A stretch of DNA of 64,000 bases, taken from assembly GCA_963576785.1 (NCBI GenBank), contig OY756141.1:2294001-2358000 (forward strand), given 5' to 3'. Numbering within the stretch: position 1 is the stretch's first letter; each line of letters begins with the position of its first letter. Below, piece after piece: positions 33,690 to 42,626 of the stretch. The notes under the pieces were generated by a model. It was not told where the DNA came from and ran no database searches. It saw only the letters and a program-made list of their open reading frames with translations. This DNA is from Chlorophyllum brunneum (taxonomy: Eukaryota > Basidiomycota > Agaricomycetes > Agaricales > Agaricaceae). Position numbers and translations under genes: made by a program.

Positions 33690-33776
33690 CCACAGGTTTC
33701 GAACCCAGGACCTTCTAGCCAAGCAGCCTGGTAGGAATTAAGCCTACAACCAAACCACTCGACCATTAGGCCGACT
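33690..33776 (-). other. tRNA-Leu(UAA)-like head of module C3
   Basis: B box (reverse) at 33695-33705 reads GGTTCGAAACC in sense. A box (reverse) at 33755-33765 reads TGGTCGAGTGG. The anticodon-like stem-loop GTAGG-CTTAATT-CCTAC is conserved. The head starts at the first base inside the target-site duplication. Confidence 0.6.
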
Positions 33777-33791
33777 ACTCCCTTTACATCT
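33777..33791 (+). repeat. Target-site duplication of C3, right copy
   Basis: ACTCCCTTTACATCT, identical to 32364-32378, followed by resumed LINE-A ORF2. Confidence 0.9.
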
Positions 33792-34324
33792 GGCACACCT
33801 ACTCTTTGGAGAAGTGGGCCATTCATGGTACTGTACACCAGTATTGTACCAAACTTCAGGTCTCTGTGGGTTCCTATCCACAAACCTCTCTCGACTCCCT
33901 TCGTTAGAAGGTCGTCAAGTCCTGCCAGGATTCCTGGATCACTTGATTCCAGGATCCTACTTACTTGAGTAGCCAGTTTATGGCTCTCAAAGGGCACAAT
34001 AGTAAGTCCCTCCAGCCCACCTACCTCAATGGAGGTTCATGGCTGCCTTCTGCTGTAGCAGAGTCCAACTCGCTGTCTGCCCACATGTGTAGAGTTATAC
34101 TCAACCATGTGCCTATCGGGGCCTATAGGTCTCAGTTCTTCCAGGAGGAACCATTCTGGTGTCCATATAGGGCTCCTTTCGAGTCTTGCATGCATATTCT
34201 TACCAACTGCAGTTGGTTTGATTCCTCCAGGGGGTACCCTGCTATGCCGGGTGCCCTTGTCAAGTTCTTGAAGACAAACCCTCAGGCATTTGCCTTCCCA
34301 TCCATTCCTCAGGGAATTGGATAA

Positions 34325-34846
34325 CTGGCTCAGGGTAGGTGGGTTATTGTCCAGTACCAGAGGCCCCTGGTGAAGACTTGGCAACTGTTTTTGATGACCA
34401 ATGAACAGACCTGGACCCTTCAGCTACACAAATGGTGCAGTTGATTACTCTGGCAAGGGTGACTGTGGCCGGAGGATTGGGTCTTAGTAAAAGGGAGTTG
34501 AGGTCTAGCTGGACTAGTAACTGGGTACATCTCCACTGCTGGGCATTTACAGTGAACCAACACCTACTGACCAGGCCTAGTCTTCGGACTGGATTGCTGG
34601 TTGGGGGACCTCCCTACCTGCTTGCCTCCTCTGGTGTCCACTTCCCTTGTCCTTTGGACTCGGGAGTAGGATGTGATTTCTCCTACTGTTGGTCTTGGGC
34701 AATGGTACTTATGCTTGGTAGGGCGTAGTTACCACTTTCTCTGTAGATACCCACTAGTTTACTTATTTGTATTCCAGCCATGGGCTGTGTTTGAGCACTG
34801 CATTATAAATTGGCCTTAGGCCATGATTTAAAAATTAAAAAAAAAA
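34325..34846 (+). promoter_or_regulatory. LINE-A 3' untranslated region of a3
   Basis: Non-coding tail of about 500 bp. It contains GGCCTTAGGCC (4-bp stem) and the box GGGCTGTGTTTGAGCACTGC just before an imperfect poly(A) with an internal TT. CpGs have decayed relative to a1. Confidence 0.6.
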
Positions 34847-35202
34847 GTCTACCCCAGGCTCTTATTCTCTGGGTATTCTCCCCTACAGCAGCAGTGCCAG
34901 GGATACCTATGCCCCTGCAGTTCTTCTTCAGCAGAAGGGATGCACTCCATTGTGACATAGGTCCCCAACCCCCTTTCAACCTCTCCCAGCTCCTGGCACA
35001 GAAGCTAGAGCTTCATCCCTCCTCCCATCCTCCCTACCCCCTGCTTCTCTGGAGGACATGGAGCAGAATGATTAAGAGGAGTACTGCTACCCCTCTCTCT
35101 ATCCTAGGCATTAACATTAATGCTAGAGAGGATGCCAATGTAATCTAATGGTTGCTCGAGATTGTTGCTGACTTCATGAAGATGGTGTATCTCATTTCTC
35201 AC
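34847..35202 (+). pseudogene. LINE-A ORF1 N-terminal fragment a4
   Basis: Matches a1 from about 8470 back to 8115 (reverse). It covers the Pro-rich N-terminal segment and the start of the ILGINI-AREDA helix block. Cut at both sides: it begins GTCTACCCCAGGC directly after the a3 poly(A) and ends TCTCATTTCTCACAATGC where b6 starts. Confidence 0.75.
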
Positions 35203-35279
35203 AATGCTTCTTGATTTGGTACTTCCACCAGTAAACAAGTGTAAACAATTGTCCTCATTGTCTAAGTCATTGTTCTCGC

Positions 35280-37293
35280 TTGTTTTGGTGTCCTAGCCCC
35301 CTAGGAACACACCTGTGGCCTTCCTACATGTCATTGCAACCCCTATTTGGCAGGGGGACTGGATGCCATGTCCCCAAGTCCCCCAACACCCTCAACACCA
35401 TCCGGTCCTCCTCACCAGGACCTATCCACCATCCATGCAATTCTAGTCATACTAGAGGACCCCTAGACATTCTCAGAACTCCTACCAGAAGGAGGAGTTC
35501 ATACACCCCTTCACGCACCACCTTGCCATTGCCTGGGCCTGCTGTGGAGGATTTTGATGAGTTTGCTGGGTTTGACAAAGATCCCAGAACTCTCTCTTGG
35601 GGTCCCACCCCCAGTGCACCTAGTCCTGTGCCTTCTTCCTCCAGCTTTTCATTCCCATACTCCTGCCATCTTCTCAACACTGTTGAAAGTGTTGCAGGGG
35701 ACCTCAAAGTGGCCTCAGACTCGCTGGACCTTATCTCGACCTTTCTCAACAAGATGGTGGAGAACATTGACTGGGTGACTCTCCTGAGTAACTCAGTCTA
35801 CCCCCTTGTATGGTCGATCATTCGACTGTGTAAGGCTATCAATGACAGTGGGTGGTCCACTGTTGAACTTGGCTTCAGGATGCCTACCATTGGTACCATC
35901 CTGAGCATGTCTATGGGATTGGCCCCCACCACTCCCATTGTTCCTTCTCCTGCCCCTCGTACTCCTCCAGTACCAAGGACTTGAGCTGTCCCCTAGCCCC
36001 CTGTGGCTGGGCCTCTCCCCTAGGATCCAGACATTCCGATGTCTGGTCCAGAGGGAACTTTGAGTGGTCCTCACCCCACTAGGGTGGGACTATCTCCTCT
36101 TACAGGCAAGGGGACCTACCAGTGCAAGCTAGTGGCTCCTCCCACCCCATCTACTCCAGCTACCAAAGCAGGGAACAAGAGAACGTTCTTTGCAGTGGCC
36201 AAGGAGCCTACTCCCCAACCAAAAGGGAAGGGAAAGGCTATTATGGCATCAGGGACTGTTGTGCAACTTGCACAAATGTTCCCCTCACTTCCTCCAGATA
36301 GGATTCTCGCCATAGGCAAGCAAGCCTCTCCTCCTAAGTCCAAAGCCTCTAAGAAGAGGCCTAGGATGACCACCACTGCCCCCCACATGGCACCAGATCA
36401 TTGTTGACTTTGAGGCTACCCCCAAAATCTCCTCTTTCCACCTCGAGACCATGGTTAACCATGGATTCGTGGATTCACACCTTCATATTTGAGCAGAGTC
36501 TACTTCTGCCAAGTATGGGGGTTTTGCTCTACATACTAATGCTGTCCCCACCCCTGCCAACCTTGAGGTTACCAAGACGTGGATTTTGAAGGCCATCCCT
36601 CAGAGAACTGTTTTTATAGTGGGCTTTCCTCAGTCGAAGTCCTATCTCAAGGTCATCAATGTTCCCTACTTCAGGATTGGCAAGACTTGCTGGTCCTCTT
36701 TCAAGATCAAACAGATCATGAAACACACTGCGTTTTCTGACCTGTTCACATTAATGAGACCCCCCCATATCATGAGGAATTCTGAGGCATCCAATAATAC
36801 CACAGTGTACTTCAATATCCATGACTCTCAGAAGGGTCAATGGGTGAACCTCCTCCTCTGGAAGTTGCTTCATATTGGTGGATATGCCTGTCCTATCAGG
36901 CCATCTGCAGCCTCTCCAGGGATGTCTCTGTGTAAGTGATGCTTCCACTGGGGTCACCCCATTCAATTCTGCAAGGCACAGGCCTTGAAGTGCCCGACCT
37001 GTGGTGGTCCTCATTGGGAGGAACATTACCAAACTCTCTGTGGTTGCTGCAAGGGTAACTCCAGTATGCAGCCCCCCATTCCCCCCACACTGGCAGATGA
37101 GCTCTGTCCTCATACACTGTGTTGTCTCAACTACCGAGGTCCGCACTATATGACCTCGAAGAAGTGTAAATTTTTTGATGCTCGGTTTGAACCCAAGAAA
37201 ATCAAGAAGTTCTATTGCAAGGTGAGTAACAACTATCTTTGATGGCAATCTCCCCTCACCAACCCTCATACTCTACAGCTTGCCAATGAATAG
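35280..37293 (+). pseudogene. LINE-B ORF1 of b6 (Gag-like, degenerate)
   Basis: Pieced from frames 35280-35984, 36039-36407, 36586-36939 and 36985-37242. N-terminal Pro/Ser-rich region, a helical block (VAGDLKVASDSLDLISTFLN), a Lys/Pro linker, a domain with KAIPQRTVFIVGFPQSKSYLK, and C-terminal knuckles. First knuckle: CK(stop)CFHWGHPIQFC. Second: CPTCGGPHWEEHYQTLC. Third degenerate: CCLNYRGPHYMTSKKC. Ends at TAG 37291-37293, overlapping the ORF2 ATG (37286), but an earlier TGA at 37240 interrupts it. Confidence 0.7.
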
Positions 37294-39441
37294 GTGACCT
37301 TTAGAACTACGAAATATCCATCTATATCAACAGAATTGTAATAAGAATTATGATTTAGTGGATACTCTACTTGAGGATCTCAAAGATTACTTTGACATCC
37401 TCTTCTTTCAAGAACCTCCCTGGTGGTTCATCAGATCCACTCCCTCCACAACTTCTGTTGAGGGGGACGACGTTATTGGTGCCCCCAAGCACCCCGAGTG
37501 GCTGTGCATGGTTCGGGCCCCAGAGCCTGGCTCTGACCCATGGGTTATGACATTTGTCTATAACTGGTTGGCTTCTCTGAGACTATCCTATCGGACAGAT
37601 CTCATTAATCACTGTGACATCATGGTTCTCTCTCTCTTTTTGGGGGGTGAGACCCTGAATCTCATGAATGTTTACTCTGATTCAGAGCACACAGCAATTC
37701 GGTTCCTTGTAGACTGATCTGCTACTTTGCCCAGACACATCTATATGGACAGCAATTTCAATTGCTATTCTGAGCTTTGGGACCCTAACTATGGCTCCTA
37801 CTCGGGTACTTTGCAGTCTCTGATCTCCATCAGGACTGACATTGGTCTAGACCTTGCCCTTCCAGTCAAGCCTGGCCCTACTCATATTCCATACAACAAG
37901 AATCTTTGACCTTTGGTCATTGATCTCGCATTTGTTCCATCAGACCTGTCTATTTCCCATAGACCTAGGTTAGATTACTCCCTTAGGGGTCCATCAGACC
38001 ACATTCCACTGGTTCTGGTGCTTCCAGTCACACCCACAATTGTGGAGACTTACAGGAAAACCCTGCCACATAATGGTGGCAAAGAGGTAGTGCTCTTCTT
38101 CACTGATATTATCTCCGAGAAGTTGCTAGGCTTCCAGAACCTACCACTACTGATGAGATTGAAGCTGTGGTTCATGCCATGGTAGAGGCCTTTTCCACTG
38201 CTTGGGAAGCCCATGCAGTGGATATCATGATCACTTGCCACTCTAAGTCCTGGTGGAACCAGGAATGTCACAAAACCTTCAGGAGGTATCGTGAGACTCA
38301 TTCTCACAATGACTACTCTAACTTTAGATGTGCTAAGAAGCACGCTAAATGCAACTTCTTTGATGCTCATATTGAGGAGATTGCTTCTTCTAACAAGTGA
38401 CCATGGGACCTTATGGAATAGGTCCAGAAGCGGAAGCTTCCATCCTGCGAGGCTATCCAGTACAATAGAGAGCCATATCACATGCTCCCAGATCTCTGGG
38501 ATGCACTTCACAATACCTACAACTTGGCTTCTGGCTGAGCTGTAGATATTTCTGTTCTTGATCCACTGCCAAGTCTTCTGGCTAGGGAGTGGGTTCATTT
38601 CTCAGCCTTAGAGCTGATGGATGCCCTGAGCACTTGCTTGGGTGTGTCTGCCCCAGGACTGGACCATGTAACATGGACCCACCTCAAAGAAATCACCGAG
38701 GACCCTGATGTCCTTTGGCTATTCATTGGGATAGCTAATGCCTGCATGTGTGTAGGCCATTGGCTGTCTCACTTCAAGGAAAGCTTGTTGGTTATCATAC
38801 TGAAGCTGGACAAGCTGTCCTACTTGATGCCTAAGGTGTTTAGGCCCATTGTGCTCCTAAACACTTTTGGCAAGCTTATCGAGAAAATGATCTTGAATCG
38901 CCTCCAGTTTGACTCTATCAAGCATGGAGTTTTTCATCCAAATCAGCTTGGTGGTATCCGTCAGAGGTCTACTGATGATACTGGGATGCTTTTAACCCAC
39001 ATCGTTTGTGTGGGGTGGGCCAAGGGCCTCAAGACTAGCATTGTCACTTTTGACATCACTCAGTTCTTTCCTTCACTCAACCACAATATGTTGTTGGCAA
39101 TCCTATGGAAGCAAGGATTTGACCCCTGTGTGGGTAGATTCTTTGCCTCTTATTTGGTTGGGTGCTCTATGCAGTATGCATGGGGGAACCACAAGTCTGA
39201 TCTCAGACAGGTGGCATTTATTTGCCACCGATCTTCAGGTTTCCCTGGATGCAGTCCAGTGATGTCCATTGACTCACTACATAAGATCAATGTAGCAACC
39301 ATTCAGAAGGCCTGGGAGATTGCTTTCTGGGACTCCTCTTATCACGGTTCGGACTTCCTTGTTCTCAAGGATAGTAAGAACAAAGTTCTACAGCCAACGT
39401 ACCTCTACAGAGGTTTGTGGCTTTCTTCTTTTCCCTCCTAG
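37286..39441 (+). pseudogene. LINE-B ORF2 of b6 (endonuclease to RT palm, then deletion)
   Basis: Endonuclease: QEPPWWF, DSNFNCYSELWDP (catalytic GDFN altered to DSNFN), MVIDLAF, SDHIPLVL. RT: FRPIVLLNTFGKLIEKM, VTFDITQFFPSLNH, truncated before the YVDD motif. Stops are mostly decayed CpGs: TGA at 37908-37910 and 38398-38400 where b2 has CGA, and TAG at about 38419 where b2 has TGG. After about 39212 the reading continues in a post-RNase H segment. Non-functional. Confidence 0.82.
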
Positions 39442-41182
39442 CTGAGCCAAGGGAGTCGGTGAACAGGACAATGGAGTTTCAGTCAGAGAGGCTGGTAGCC
39501 TTCCCAACTGCAATCCAGACAGCATACAGCTCTGCATCAGGAGCCGTCACTTAACCAGCCGCATGCCTTGTCTGGAAAACACACTGGCCTGACCAGTAGA
39601 TATGGGTAGCAGAAACTGCCTGGAACTCTCCCCACAGCAGTAGACTAGTGTCTGTGGCCACAGTGAGAATCTGAGGGTCAGCATTAGCACATTCCAAAGT
39701 ACTGTTCAGATGCCTAATATGCACAGCCCTCTTGTCACAAGAACGAGGAGAGTCATGGAAGGATACCTGGGCTGCAAAGCGGTCCAGGAGATGGTGACCA
39801 GGTTGAGCCACTGCAGAGCAGGGGTCAAACTGTTCAGTCAGGGATGGGAGCATGGATACCACTTCCATAAGGGAACCCCTGACCTGCCCGGCAAGGCAGT
39901 CAGACAGGAGGGAGATGGAGACAGGGTGCGGAGAAGTACCCTTGGCATTTAGACGATCGAGAAGGGATCGAAGAGGATGGGTATCGGAGAGGGTGGAGAG
40001 ATAGTAGTTTGCTCTTGAGGCCAACTTCTTCAGATGGAGGTGGATGGAGATGAGACTAGCAAGGGCTTTGGTGCCACCAGAGGGGGAGGTGTGAAATGCA
40101 CCAGTAATCCACAATGCAGCCTTGTGTTGCATAGAATTGAGGGATTTGAGAAGGCCCTTGCAATGAGCCTTGTCAAAATACCACAGACGGAAGCCATATG
40201 TTGCAATAGGCATGACACATGACCTGAAGAGGAGCTGCTTCTGCTTAGGGGTCAGACCACGGGAGGAGTTACCAAGCATCCCCATTGCTTTAACAGTGGA
40301 AAGAGCCTTGGTAAAGTAGTGTCAAACATGCTCCTGAAAGTTCAGGGCATGATCAAAGTAGAAGCCCAGGTACCTCCAGTAGGTCTTAGGGCAAAGAGGA
40401 GTGTCCTCGGAGAATGGACCAAAGCCCAAGTCAAGGGGGGGATTGACATCCCCAGGCTTCCTGGAGAAGTGGAAAAGCTCGGACTTGTCATACTCCATGA
40501 CAAGTGCAAACACTACGAAGAGGTTGAAGAGAATAATGTACACCCCTTTGAGGGTGTCCAAGTTCTCGTCCCAGGTCTTAGCCTGGGCAACAACAGTCCC
40601 ATCATCGACATATGACAACAGAGTACTCCCAGGGGAAGTAATCTGTAAGTCAAAAACCTTCATAAGAGGTGCAATATAGAGGCCAGAGAGGATGGGAGAC
40701 ATGGCAGAGCCCTGTCCAATGCCTACATCTGTACCCCGGGAATCAGAAGAGAAGCCATTCCATGTATAAACAGTAGAATAGCCCATCAGATACGAAGCAA
40801 AAAAGGTCCTCATGTTAAGTGGGAACCTCTGCTTGGCGAGAATGGCCATGAGCATCTCATGGTTCAGAGAGGGGAAGAACTGAGCAATGTCAAAAGCGAC
40901 CATGCTAGTCTTGAGACCTTTAGCCCACCCAGCATGAACCAGGTGGGTAAGGAACAACCCAGCATCCTCAGTGGAACACTGGCAGATGCCTCCAAGTTGA
41001 TGGAGATGAAAGATGTCATGTTTAATGGCATCAAACTGGATGCAGTTGGAAAGTATTTTCTCAACCAGTTTACCAAGCATGTTCAGGAGGACAATGGGCA
41101 TGAACACCTTGGGGGTAGAGTAGGAGGGCTTCCCTAGTTTCGGAATGATAACCAAGAGCGACTCCTTGAAACTGCGGGGCCA

Positions 41183-41198
41183 GTGACCTACTGTGAGG
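41183..41198 (+). repeat. Target-site duplication of a6, left copy
   Basis: GTGACCTACTGTGAGG, identical to 41380-41395. It lies in LINE-A a5. Confidence 0.92.
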
Positions 41199-41379
41199 GC
41201 TCAGGAGTAGGACGCAATTCCTCCTACCGTTGGTCTTGGACAATGGTACTTATGCTTGGTAGGGCGTAGCTACTACTTCTCCATAGATATCCGCTAGTCT
41301 ACGTTTGTATTCTGGCTGCAGGCTGTGTTCGAGCACTGCGTAATAAGTCGGCCTTAGGCCATGATTCAAAAAAAAAAAA
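41199..41379 (+). mobile_element. LINE-A copy a6, 181-bp 3' fragment inserted into LINE-A a5
   Basis: Severely 5'-truncated LINE-A consisting only of the last part of the 3' untranslated region (CTCAGGAGTAGGACG onward), the box GGCTGTGTTCGAGCACTGC, the GGCCTTAGGCC hairpin and poly(A) at about 41368-41379. A perfect 16-bp target-site duplication flanks it. It inserted opposite to its host copy. It shows that LINE-A 3' sequence alone suffices to mark a genuine TPRT product. Confidence 0.9.
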
Positions 41380-41395
41380 GTGACCTACTGTGAGG
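41380..41395 (+). repeat. Target-site duplication of a6, right copy
   Basis: GTGACCTACTGTGAGG, identical to 41183-41198. Confidence 0.92.
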
Positions 41396-41410
41396 CAGGT
41401 GTTGGCTGTG

Positions 41411-41799
41411 TGAATCCTAGATCAAATATGCAAGCAACCCCTAGCCTTCCCTCCCTAGGGAGAGTATGCGTCAATTCGCAATTAACTTCTACACACATCA
41501 GAGACATGGGAAGCTAGCAGGGGTCATGCTGTGTTATCCAACTCCCATAAGTGGTGTGTTGGCCCTAAATGCAAATGCAGAAGGATTGCACTTAAGAAAA
41601 CTAACCAGCTGGTCAATAGAGACTGGCAGGCCATGGCGTCTCTTGTACAAGGGACAAGAGCACAAGATATGAGTGCAGGTCTCCAAAGGAGCCCCACACT
41701 CACAGCCAATAGGCTCTAGAGGATGGAACTGGGAGCGGTACTCACCGGTTGGTGCGTGCCCGAGGATGGCACAATTTACTCTCATCGCAATAGACTGAG
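41411..41799 (-). pseudogene. LINE-B ORF2 C-terminus in C5
   Basis: 83 codons open (41534-41785): MRVNCAILGHAPTGEYRSQF, the knuckle CECGAPLETCTHILCSC, then the PLMGVG stop. The rest is partial 3' leader. CpG mostly decayed. Confidence 0.8.
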
Positions 41800-42488
41800 C
41801 CTGTACACAGAGTCCCTTGCAGGCAAACTCCTAGCAGCCCAGAGATGGGGGTCTTGAGACAATATGTGCCTGTAGAATGCCCAGTGTGTTCCCAGGCTCC
41901 CATATTGGTGTTGCATCTGGCCATGTTGTGGGGACTTTGCCCCTCCCTCCTAAGAGGTAAAGCCTTTAACTTGGGCAGACACTCTGCTACTGAGAGAGCA
42001 TGGTATCCCTGAGGACCGGCCTGCTGTTTGCTTGAGGCACTCTTCCTATATAGTGCATAGACAGGATCTCACCATAAGCTACACACATTACCATCCCAAA
42101 TCCAGACTACTTATGTGATATCAACTTAAATGGGTACACTCCATTGTTGGCAGAGACCCATTGACAGAGGATCTAGACCTTTCGAGCTGGGCTGCTCCTT
42201 CTTGGTAACTGGGTGGCTTTTTTCAGTGCGCTCCCAGTAAACAGCCCGCTACAGTCCACTAGTTGGGCAGGCAGAGGCCACAAAGGCGTACCTCCAAGGC
42301 ACGACCCCTGGACTAGCTTCCTGTTCCCCCGCAGCCGCTTTTGCTATGCCCTACCCCCAGAGGAGGCAACTTGTCTTTGGGCATGGATCTATGTGCTAAT
42401 ACTAGTGGGGATCTCCATCTTGCAGGGGGTGCTACCAGGGTGGTGTTCACATTGGATCACATAAGCAACCCATGGAATGGGTTACTAA
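41800..42488 (-). repeat. 5' module, subfamily II, copy C5
   Basis: About 689 bp collinear with C4 module (20971-21662) from end to end, including GGTGGCTTTTTTCAGTGCGCTCC at about 42212-42234 and the closing segment CAACCC-TGGAA-GGGTTACTAA. CpG-depleted relative to C4, so older. The identical outer limits of C4 and C5 give independent support for a defined unit. Confidence 0.6.
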
Positions 42489-42626
42489 GCAATCTGCGGA
42501 ACAAGCGCCAATCAACCCAAGTTTTCCTGCATCAACCCGCACCTTCCCAGTGTCCTGGAGTTTGGTGTATCCGTACTAATGACCAGGCACTACCCCCAAA
42601 GGGGTTCCCAAAGGCATGGCGACAGA
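42489..42626. other. Unassigned 138-bp segment between C5 and c2
   Basis: No match found elsewhere in the window. It may be a remnant of the original target or a 5' extension of module II that C4 lacks. No ORF. Confidence 0.3.

Larger units (their letters stand above)
32379..33776 (-). mobile_element. Chimeric retroelement C3: complete 1.4-kb unit with target-site duplication
   Basis: Sense direction: module I from 33776 (AGTCGGCCTAATGG, tRNA-like head) to 32890 (GTAGACGGG), then LINE-A 3' untranslated sequence only (32889 to about 32393), then poly(A) (poly-T 32379-32392). A perfect 15-bp duplication flanks the whole. It is therefore a complete, noncoding, SINE-like insertion with a tRNA-like 5' head and a LINE-A 3' tail, probably mobilised by LINE-A enzymes. 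This copy defines both ends of the chimeric unit. Confidence 0.85.
32890..33776 (-). repeat. 5' module, subfamily I, copy C3
   Basis: 887 bp. Boxes GCGGCTTTTTTCAGCA occur at about 33047-33062 and 33334-33349 (antisense view of GCTGAAAAAAGC). Reading in sense it ends CCCCTCAAGGGG-CTCCGTAGACGGG. It differs from C1 and C2 by scattered substitutions only. Confidence 0.7.
31736..34324 (+). pseudogene. LINE-A ORF2 C-terminal region of a3 (RNase H, CCHC), split
   Basis: First part 31736-32378 carries TDASLPL, DTELYAI, and a third motif lost by deletion (CDFLGSARR where others read CDSIVLFTDSLGSAKR). Second part 33792-34324 carries the C-terminal segment with CPYRAPFESCMHILTNC: the second Cys of the CPCG knuckle has become Tyr. 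Stop after PQGIG at 34324. Frame breaks lie at about 32058 and 33906. Confidence 0.8.
31736..34846 (+). mobile_element. LINE-A copy a3, 5'-truncated, interrupted by C3
   Basis: Starts in the linker after the RT domain (CTGATACCCACTC) and reads through RNase H to 32378. It is split by the C3 insertion (32379-33776), resumes at 33777 with the duplicated target and ends with the LINE-A tail and a short imperfect poly(A) at 34829-34846. CpG-poor. Right flank is LINE-A ORF1 (a4). Confidence 0.85.
35203..39441 (+). mobile_element. LINE-B copy b6, the only copy with most of ORF1, internally deleted
   Basis: Runs from a probable LINE-B 5' end (TTCTTGATTTGGTACTTCC) through ORF1 and ORF2. At about 39212 it jumps from the RT palm (GNHKSDLRQ) straight to the region after RNase H (ATDLQV-equivalent). 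It then ends at 39441 against LINE-A a5, lacking the C-terminus, 3' tail and poly(A). Strongly CpG-depleted. Confidence 0.82.
39442..41410 (-). pseudogene. LINE-A copy a5, RT-RNase H fragment
   Basis: Minus-strand LINE-A lacking the 3' tail and the 5' half. Frame 40322-41155 (277 codons) covers the RT palm (FMPIVLLNMLGKLVEKIL, VAFDIAQFFPSLNH, GIGQGSAMSPILSGLY and intact YVDDGTVVAQ). Frame 39551-40285 (244 codons) covers the thumb and the start of RNase H (TDTSLLL, TDAS altered). A TGA at about 40321, where others read CGA in HYSTKAL-type codons, separates them. Interrupted by a6 at 41199-41379. Ends at 41410 in a junction with LINE-B. Confidence 0.82.
41411..42488 (-). mobile_element. Chimeric retroelement C5: 5' module II fused to a LINE-B tail, 3' end lost
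   Basis: Sense direction: module II (42488 to 41800) ending near GGGACTCTGTGTACAGG, then LINE-B from CTCAGTCTATTGCG (close to the C-terminal knuckle) through the ORF2 stop at 41534 to about 41411, where it is cut before the poly(A) and joined to LINE-A a5. The same two-part design as C4, with a different LINE-B junction. Confidence 0.65.
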
